In this document: positions 15,052 to 20,029 of the stretch, in pieces
How the letters are laid out: every line of letters starts with the position of its first letter
Numbering within the stretch: position 1 is the stretch's first letter
NCBI GenBank assembly: GCA_016218905.1
Contig: JACRCS010001079.1
Location: 1-20,029 of the forward strand
Direction of reading: 5' to 3'
DNA from: Deltaproteobacteria bacterium
GTDB lineage: Bacteria; Desulfobacterota_C; Deferrisomatia; Deferrisomatales; JACRMM01
DNA: 20,029 nt
The notes under the pieces: model-generated
Told to the model about the DNA's origin: nothing
Database searches by the model: none
The model's input: the letters and a program-made list of their open reading frames with translations, nothing else
Program-made: the position numbers and the translations under genes

Positions 15052-16082
15052 AGCGAGTCCTCCTCCGCGCCGAAGCGGACCCCCAGATCGGCCTGGGGCA
15101 CGTGATCCGCTGCCTCGCCCTGGCGGAGGCGGTCGCCGACCGGGGAGGGGAGGCGATCTTCGCCACCGGGCTGGAGGAAGGCTTCCTCCTCTCACTGCTC
15201 CGGCGGGAGTGCGCGGACGTGGTTCATCCGGCCGGCGACGGGGAGTTCCTCGAGCTCGTCCGCGAGCGGCGGCCGGACTGGGTCGTGCTCGACGGCTACC
15301 GCTTCGGTCTCGACCTGGAGCGGGCCGTCCGAAGCAGAGGCGCCCGGCTGCTGGCGATCGACGACGGCGTGCGCCCCGAGCACGACGCCGACGCCCTGCT
15401 CGACCAGAACCTGGGCGCCACGCCGCAGCGATATCGGACGCCGGCGGGGTGCTCGCTGCTCCTCGGACCCGCCTATCTCCTGCTGCGCAGGGAGTTTCGA
15501 GGGGGGCCGGCCCCGCGGAGGGACGTCTCGGACCCGCCCCGGATCCTCGTCACGATGGGAGGCGGCGACGCCGGCAACCACGCGTGGAGCGTGTGGAAGG
15601 CGCTCCGCGGAAGCTGCCGCTCGCCTCTCGAGGTGCGGATCGTGGTGTCCTCCCTGTATCGACACCGGGCCGAGCTCGAGGCCGCGGCCGCGGCCGACCC
15701 CCTGCCCACGGAGGTGCGAGTGAACCCCTTCGACATGTCGGACGAGATGCGCTGGGCCGACGTGGCCGTCTCCGCCGGCGGGAGCACCGTCTGGGAGCTC
15801 TTCCGGATGGGGGTTCCGGCTGTGATCGGGACCGTGGCCCCAAACCAGGAGGAGACGGCGCGCGAGCTGGCTCGGCGCGGGCTCGTGCGCTTCGTCGGCG
15901 CCCTCGGTCCGGACTGCGGCCCCTCGCTGGCGGAAGCGGTGACGGGCCTCCTCCGCGATCCCGACGCCCGGCACGGCATGGTCTGCCGAGCTCAGGAAGT
16001 CGTCGCTGGAGACCCTACGGCGCGCGCGGCGGAGTACTTGTTGGCAGCGGCGACCCGCGAGGAGAAAGGGGTGGAGCCATGA
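15048..16082 (+). CDS. pseG: PseG-like UDP-6-deoxy-AltdiNAc hydrolase
   Basis: A 344-residue GT-B-fold enzyme. The N-terminus LRAEADPQIGLGHVIRCLAL matches the PseG/SpsG signature 'RAD....IG.GH..R'; the family's catalytic histidine is His18. The UDP-binding C-terminal half has PPRILVTMGGGDAGNHAW, AVSAGGSTVWELFRMGVPAV and NQEETARELARRG. PseG removes UDP from the 2,4-diacetamido-6-deoxy sugar before condensation with phosphoenolpyruvate. It is overlapped on both sides (upstream cytidylyltransferase, downstream N-acetyltransferase), giving strong translational coupling. The symbol is by family; the exact sugar stereochemistry could differ. Confidence 0.84.
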   Translation: MKRVLLRAEADPQIGLGHVIRCLALAEAVADRGGEAIFATGLEEGFLLSLLRRECADVVHPAGDGEFLELVRERRPDWVVLDGYRFGLDLERAVRSRGARLLAIDDGVRPEHDADALLDQNLGATPQRYRTPAGCSLLLGPAYLLLRREFRGGPAPRRDVSDPPRILVTMGGGDAGNHAWSVWKALRGSCRSPLEVRIVVSSLYRHRAELEAAAAADPLPTEVRVNPFDMSDEMRWADVAVSAGGSTVWELFRMGVPAVIGTVAPNQEETARELARRGLVRFVGALGPDCGPSLAEAVTGLLRDPDARHGMVCRAQEVVAGDPTARAAEYLLAAATREEKGVEP

Positions 16083-16651
16083 GGCTGGCCTTCCGGTGGC
16101 TTCGCGAAGAGCACCTGGAGACGGTGCGCAGGTGGCGGACCTCCGCAGAGGTCTCGAAGTACCTCTACAGCGATCCCGTGCTGTCGGCCGAAGACCAGCG
16201 CGTCTGGTACCGCAGGATCGCAGCGGACCCGTCGTGCCTCTACTGGGTCGTGACGGCCGAGGACACTCCGGTCGGACTGGTCTCCATCTCCGCCATCCAG
16301 CGCGTCCACAAGAGGTGCGACTGGGCGTACTACATCGCGGATCCTTCCATGCGGGGCAAGGGGCTCGGGAAGATCATCGAGTACAACGTCCAGAGGTTCG
16401 TCTTCGAGTCCCTGGGCCTGAACAAGCTCTGCTGTGAGGTGTTCTCCTTCAACGAGCACGTGATCCAGATCCACGTGAAGTATGGGAACCGTATCGAGGG
16501 CACGCGGAGGCAGCACATCTGGAAGAGCGGAGAGTTCCACGACATCGTGGAGATGGCTCTCTTGAAGGCCGAGTGGCTGGAGCTGGAGAAGCAGCGGGAG
16601 CCGTACCCCTTGATCGAGTTCGAGTTGCGAAGAGAGCTGAGCCCTCCATGA
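16079..16651 (+). CDS. pseH: PseH-like GNAT N-acetyltransferase
   Basis: A 190-residue GNAT protein. RWLREEHLETVRRWR at the N-terminus is the typical PseH opening. The acetyl-CoA pyrophosphate loop is PSMRGKGLGKIIEYNV (Q/RxxGxG/A type), followed by FESLGLNKLCCEVFSFNEH and a strand-helix unit. PseH acetylates the 4-amino group of UDP-4-amino-sugar from the aminotransferase step. The length is some 30 residues longer than the short forms. Its stop overlaps the PseI start (ATGATG at 16648). GNAT substrate cannot be read from sequence alone, but the position between PseG- and PseI-like genes makes the role likely. Confidence 0.83.
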   Translation: MRLAFRWLREEHLETVRRWRTSAEVSKYLYSDPVLSAEDQRVWYRRIAADPSCLYWVVTAEDTPVGLVSISAIQRVHKRCDWAYYIADPSMRGKGLGKIIEYNVQRFVFESLGLNKLCCEVFSFNEHVIQIHVKYGNRIEGTRRQHIWKSGEFHDIVEMALLKAEWLELEKQREPYPLIEFELRRELSPP

Positions 16652-17697
16652 TGCCGTCGATCCGCATCAACGGCCGGGCCATCGGCCCGGGACAGCCGGT
16701 CTACGTGGTGGCGGAGATGTCGGCCAACCACCGCCAGAGCTTCGACCACGCCGCAGCCCTCGTCCGTGCGGCCAAGGACGTGGGCGCCGACGCGGTGAAG
16801 CTGCAGACCTACACGCCCGATACCCTGACCATCGACTCCGACGGGAGCGCGTTCCGGATCGACCAGGCTGCGTGGGCCGGCCGGACCCTGTACGACGTGT
16901 ACAGCGAGGGCGCGATGCCCTGGGAGTGGCAGCCGCGGCTCAAGAAGCTGGCCGAAGAGCTCGACCTGGAGCTCTTCTCCACGCCCTTCGACCCGACGGC
17001 CGTCGAGTTCCTGGAGGGCATGAGGGTCGCCGCCCACAAGGTGGCCTCCTTCGAGATCGTCGACCTGCCGCTCCTTCGGCGAATCGGCGAGACGGGGAAG
17101 CCGGTCCTGCTCTCCACCGGCATGGCCTCCGTGGGGGAGATCGACGAGGCCGTTCGGACGCTCCGGCAGGCCGGGACGGACCAGGTGGTCCTGCTGAAGT
17201 GCACCAGCGCCTACCCCGCGCCCCCCGAGGAGATGAACCTGCGGACCATTCCCAGCATGGCCGAGACGTTCGGGCTCCCGGTGGGCCTCTCGGATCACTC
17301 CTTCGATCCGGCGGTCCCGGCGGTGGCGGTGGCCCTGGGGGCGTGCCTGCTCGAGAAGCACCTCACCCTCTCCCGCGCCGACGGCGGCCCGGACAGCTCC
17401 TTCTCCCTCGAGCCGGAAGAGTTTCGACGAGTCGTGCGGAGCGTGCGCACGGCCGAAAAGGCGTTGGGAGAAGTCTGCTTCGGGCCGAGCCCGTCCGAAG
17501 CCGGCAGCGTCGGCTTCCGGAGGTCGCTCTTCCTGGTCCGGGACCTCCGGGAAGGCGAGCTCTTCACGGCGGAGAACGTGCGTTCGGTTCGCCCCGGCCA
17601 GGGGCTCGCGCCACGGTATCTCGAGCTGGTCGTGGGCCGAAGGGCCGCTCGAGACCTGACGGGCGGAACCCCGCTCACCTGGGACGCCGTCCGATGA
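16648..17697 (+). CDS. pseI: PseI-like nonulosonic (pseudaminic-type) acid synthase
   Basis: A 349-residue NeuB-family enzyme that condenses a 6-deoxy amino-hexose with phosphoenolpyruvate. Blocks in order: YVVAEMSANHRQSFDHA, KLQTYTPDTLTI, STPFDPTAVEFL, KVASFEIVDLPLLRRIG, STGMASVGEIDEAV, KCTSAYPAPPEEMNL, GLSDHSF and EKHLTLSRADGGPDSSFSLE. The last, with its Pro-Asp-Ser-x-Phe-Ser series, is closer to PseI than to sialic acid synthase NeuB. A C-terminal antifreeze/SAF-like domain (RRSLFLVRDLREGELFTAEN to the end) is complete. Two adjacent ATGs (16648, 16651) are possible starts. The product is then activated by the SpsF-like enzyme and used by the Maf protein next door. Confidence 0.88.
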   Translation: MMPSIRINGRAIGPGQPVYVVAEMSANHRQSFDHAAALVRAAKDVGADAVKLQTYTPDTLTIDSDGSAFRIDQAAWAGRTLYDVYSEGAMPWEWQPRLKKLAEELDLELFSTPFDPTAVEFLEGMRVAAHKVASFEIVDLPLLRRIGETGKPVLLSTGMASVGEIDEAVRTLRQAGTDQVVLLKCTSAYPAPPEEMNLRTIPSMAETFGLPVGLSDHSFDPAVPAVAVALGACLLEKHLTLSRADGGPDSSFSLEPEEFRRVVRSVRTAEKALGEVCFGPSPSEAGSVGFRRSLFLVRDLREGELFTAENVRSVRPGQGLAPRYLELVVGRRAARDLTGGTPLTWDAVR

Positions 17698-17702
17698 AGG
17701 AG
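17697..17702 (+). promoter_or_regulatory. Ribosome binding site of the Maf gene
   Basis: AAGGAG, starting on the last base of the PseI stop codon, lies eight bases before ATG 17711. Confidence 0.55.
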
Positions 17703-17710
17703 CGCGCGAA

Positions 17711-19576
17711 ATGAGTGCCCTACTCCACAAGAACCTGGACGCCCTGGCCTCCCGCTACCCCGAGCTGGCGGTCCGGATGCGGGCGCACACGCCGGACGCC
17801 CGCTACCGGCCGGTCGTCACGCCCTCGAACCTCCTGGATCTGACGGTGACGTCCCGGGACGGAGAGATCCGGCTCTCCGGGGTGCCGAACCCGCTCGAGG
17901 AGGCACAAACCTACTGGAGGCGCACTCGGCTGCGCAACCCGGCTCTCATGGTGTTCCTGGGGCTCGACCTGGGCTACCGCCTGTGCGCCTACCTCTCGAA
18001 CCCGAACGCGAACACCGAGGGCTACCTGCTCATCGAGAGGGACCCGGACATCTTCTACGGCCTGTTGCACGTGCTGGATCTCGAGCCGGTGCTCCGGAAC
18101 CAGAACGCGCACCTGATCGTCGGAGCGGCGGAGGGCGAGCTCTTCAACGCCTTCCGGACGGCGTTGGAGAAGAACATCCTCTTCACCCTGACGACGTCGG
18201 CCGCCGTGCAGTCGGACTCCGCCAGCTACCGCCTCGCGCCCGACTACTACCGGGCGGCCCTGGTGGCGTTCCGCGACGCCGCTCACTACCACTTCGCCTT
18301 CTCCGGGAACTCGCCGCTGGACACGTTCATCGGCATCCGCCAGATGCTGCTGAACGTCGAGACCATCGCCCGGGAACCCGGGATCGACGCGCTCTTCGGC
18401 CGGTTCGCGAAGCGCCCGGCCGTGATCGTCGCCACGGGGCCGAGCCTGGACAAGAACTACCACCTCCTCCGGGAGCTCCAGGACCGGGCCTTGATCCTGA
18501 GCGTCGACGCGTCCCTCAAGTTCCTGCTCCGTAGCGGGATCCGCCCGCACCTCGTGACCTGCCTGGAGCGCGTTCCCGAGACCCTGCCGTTCTTCGCGGA
18601 CCTCGACCCGGAGACGTGCAAGGACACCGTGCTCGCCGCCGTGCCGGTGGTCCGGCCCGAGGTGTACCGGGTCTACCCGGGGCCGAAGGCGATCATGTAC
18701 CGGCCCCTCGTTCACTTCCGCTGGCTGCGCCACGAGAAGGGGACGCTCCTCACCGGACACTCGAGCGCCAACATGGCCTTCAAGATCGCGGAGACCCTCG
18801 GCTGCGACCCCATCATCCTGGTAGGACAAGATCTGGCGTACGCCGACAGCGGCGAGACCCACTCGTCGGCCGCGTACTGGGGGAAGACGGCGCCGACCGT
18901 CACGGCCCGGCGGGTGAAGACGCTGCGCGTACGGGGGAACTATTCCGATACGGTGCTCACCAACGAGACGTGGAAGCTTTTCCTCGACTCCTACGTGAAG
19001 GACGTCGGGAGCTTCCCCGGGAGGGTGGTCAACGCCACGGAGGGCGGCGCCTACATCGAGGGTACCGAGGTCACGACGCTGCGGGACGCCATCGACCGAT
19101 ACGTGGGCGAGGCCTTTGCGCCCGCCGACCAACTGCGCGCCCAGCTGCTCAAGCCGGACCCCCTCGAAGCCGAACGGTACCTCGGGTGGCTGCGGGAGGA
19201 GCACGTCCCCGCCACCGTCTCCTGCCTGGACCGCGCGCGGGATACGTTCCAGGAGCTGCTCGGGCGGGCGCACAGGGCCCTCCAGGCCGACAGCCGCGGG
19301 AGCCAGCTCGCCGACGAGCTGCGGGGGATCTATCGAGATTGGATCCTTCAGACCGTGGTCGACGAGTTCTTCTACGAATGCGGTTTCCAGATGCTCCAGT
19401 CCCCCTTCATCCAGACCCGGACCGACTACGTGGCTCTGCCGAATCGGTACAAACACGTGGATGAGATTCACCGGGCCCGGCTGGAGCTGCTCGCGAACAA
19501 CCTGGAGAACAACCTCACGATCCTCGAGAAGACCCGAAGGCTCTACCTCGACCCGGAGAACACGCTGCCGAACTGA
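17711..19576 (+). CDS. Motility accessory factor (Maf, DUF115) putative nonulosonic acid transferase
   Basis: A 621-residue protein with the MptE-like DUF115 core near the middle. Residues 241-247 start ATGPSLDKNYHLL, and the following ILSVDASLKFLLRSGIRPH, GHSSANMAFKIAETLG and PIILVGQDLAYADSGETHSS are family blocks (nucleotide-binding, GT-29/42-like). A shorter N-terminal domain (LLIERDPDIFYGLL, FNAFRTALEKNILF) and a helical C-terminus follow the three-domain plan of Maf proteins. Family knowledge: Mafs attach CMP-activated pseudaminic or legionaminic acid to serine or threonine of flagellin in the cytoplasm. Sitting after the PseI gene, it is probably the transferase for the sugar made here. 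No flagellin gene is in the window. Confidence 0.86.
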   Translation: MSALLHKNLDALASRYPELAVRMRAHTPDARYRPVVTPSNLLDLTVTSRDGEIRLSGVPNPLEEAQTYWRRTRLRNPALMVFLGLDLGYRLCAYLSNPNANTEGYLLIERDPDIFYGLLHVLDLEPVLRNQNAHLIVGAAEGELFNAFRTALEKNILFTLTTSAAVQSDSASYRLAPDYYRAALVAFRDAAHYHFAFSGNSPLDTFIGIRQMLLNVETIAREPGIDALFGRFAKRPAVIVATGPSLDKNYHLLRELQDRALILSVDASLKFLLRSGIRPHLVTCLERVPETLPFFADLDPETCKDTVLAAVPVVRPEVYRVYPGPKAIMYRPLVHFRWLRHEKGTLLTGHSSANMAFKIAETLGCDPIILVGQDLAYADSGETHSSAAYWGKTAPTVTARRVKTLRVRGNYSDTVLTNETWKLFLDSYVKDVGSFPGRVVNATEGGAYIEGTEVTTLRDAIDRYVGEAFAPADQLRAQLLKPDPLEAERYLGWLREEHVPATVSCLDRARDTFQELLGRAHRALQADSRGSQLADELRGIYRDWILQTVVDEFFYECGFQMLQSPFIQTRTDYVALPNRYKHVDEIHRARLELLANNLENNLTILEKTRRLYLDPENTLPN

Positions 19577-19589
19577 GCAGGAGAGCGCA

Positions 19590-19615
19590 CCCCGAAGCGG
19601 CTCAGCGCGTCGGGG
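19590..19615 (+). terminator. GC-rich hairpin after the Maf gene (possible terminator or attenuator)
   Basis: A stem of six pairs (CCCCGA with TCGGGG), an A/G mismatch, three more pairs (GCG with CGC), and a six-base loop GCTCAG. It lies 13 bases after the Maf stop and ends ten bases before the next ribosome binding site. There is no T-run, so it is not a classical intrinsic terminator; it could reduce downstream expression or stabilise the upstream transcript. Confidence 0.4.
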
Positions 19616-19624
19616 GCTCGAAAC

Positions 19625-19631
19625 AAAGGAG
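19625..19631 (+). promoter_or_regulatory. Ribosome binding site of the last gene
   Basis: AAAGGAG lies five bases before ATG 19637 and is the strongest ribosome binding site in the second half of the window. Confidence 0.6.
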
Positions 19632-19636
19632 AACCG

Positions 19637-20029
19637 ATGGAAATCCTCCAGGAGTGGCTTTCGCCCGAGACCGCCTATCTGGAGAGCGAGGCGTTCCTGG
19701 CGGCCATGGAGAAGGCCGCTGCCCCCGTTGACCGAGACGCGACCCGGGATGCCGCAGGGCTCTTCGACTCGCTGCTCGGTCCTCTCGACGAGTTGCGCCT
19801 CAGCACCCGGCTGTGGACCCAGTTCTTCGTCGAGGAGGGCGCGGCGGAGTCCATCGATGCGAGCCCGGCCGAAGCGAGGGAATACGCGCTGAAGCGCCTG
19901 CGGCTCGTCGACCAAGTGCCGGGGCATCTCGTCTCGACCCTCGCGGAGGCCTCCTTCCGGCTCGGGCGGTACGCGGAAGCCGAGCTCGCGACCACCGTGG
20001 CCTACCTGGCCGGGGACCGTTCGCCGGCC
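19637..20029 (+). CDS. Unknown helical protein, TPR-like, 3' end outside window
   Basis: The first 131 residues are open to the window edge. They are rich in Ala, Glu and Leu, with no signal peptide or membrane segment. LVSTLAEASFRLGRYAEAEL followed by ATTVAYLAGD reads as one TPR-like helix pair with the usual 'G.Y.eAe' turn, so a TPR protein is likely. Placement right after the Maf gene, behind a hairpin, fits a scaffold, a glycosyltransferase-associated TPR protein or a flagellar export partner, but function cannot be assigned. A long antisense frame across the same bases is a shadow of the high G+C content. Confidence 0.6.
   Translation, partial: MEILQEWLSPETAYLESEAFLAAMEKAAAPVDRDATRDAAGLFDSLLGPLDELRLSTRLWTQFFVEEGAAESIDASPAEAREYALKRLRLVDQVPGHLVSTLAEASFRLGRYAEAELATTVAYLAGDRSPA

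Noticed and set aside
17720..19927. Very long open frame on the minus strand opposite the Maf gene (and others at 12750-14336, 9184-10611, 7874-9109, 6553-7737)
   Set aside because: In high-GC DNA the antisense frames rarely meet stops. The opposing + strand frames carry clear family motifs and ribosome binding sites, while the antisense translations are low-complexity and Arg/Val/Glu-rich.
1..20029. CRISPR arrays, tRNA genes, insertion sequences, attachment sites
   Set aside because: Read on both strands, I found no regular direct repeats, cloverleaf-like segments, transposase motifs or terminal inverted repeats.

Overview
The window is a compact, high-GC stretch in which every supported gene lies on the + strand. 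By eye the G+C content is well above 60%, with a strong G/C preference at third codon positions. The genes overlap by 4 bases (ATGA or GTGA) or are separated by a few dozen bases at most. I see no tRNA, rRNA, CRISPR array, transposase, or gene-free stretch longer than about 60 bases, and no convincing internal promoter. The content (surface sugar, nonulosonic acid and a motility accessory factor) suggests a high-GC, probably flagellated, Gram-negative bacterium. Candidates are a deltaproteobacterial-type lineage or a phylum such as NC10/Rokubacteria or Acidobacteria. The lineage cannot be fixed from the sequence alone.

Region 1 (1-1741) holds the tail of a PfkB-type sugar kinase, a deoxyhypusine-synthase-like protein, and a GmhA-like sugar-phosphate isomerase (SIS domain). 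A kinase next to a SIS isomerase is typical of heptose-phosphate or related sugar activation.

Region 2 (1789-14276) is a long accessory block. In order it encodes a SPASM-type radical SAM enzyme, the alpha and beta halves of a thiamine-diphosphate E1 dehydrogenase without E2 or E3, and a class I methyltransferase. These are followed by a zinc alcohol dehydrogenase-like protein, an NDP-sugar dehydratase/epimerase-type SDR, a radical SAM protein of the B12-dependent architecture, and a DegT-family sugar aminotransferase. The block ends with a MaoC-type hydratase, a 569-residue protein that may be a glycosyltransferase, and a second radical SAM protein of the B12-dependent architecture. This toolkit suits construction of an unusual sugar, possibly branched, C-methylated or otherwise radical-modified, but the product cannot be named.

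Region 3 (14317-19576) is a recognisable pseudaminic-acid-type run: SpsF/PseF-like cytidylyltransferase, PseG-like UDP-sugar hydrolase, PseH-like N-acetyltransferase, PseI-like nonulosonate synthase, and a Maf (DUF115) protein, the family that moves nonulosonic acids onto flagellin. Clear PseB and PseC orthologues are not in the window. The SDR and DegT proteins of region 2 could stand in for them, or the true genes may lie outside. Region 4 (19637 to the end) is the start of a helical, TPR-like protein cut off by the window edge.

My reading is that the window is the middle of a flagellin or surface glycosylation locus that fuses a nonulosonic-acid pathway to an uncharacterised sugar-tailoring cassette. 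Gene families are assigned by motif recognition. Pathway links are inference from order and coupling.
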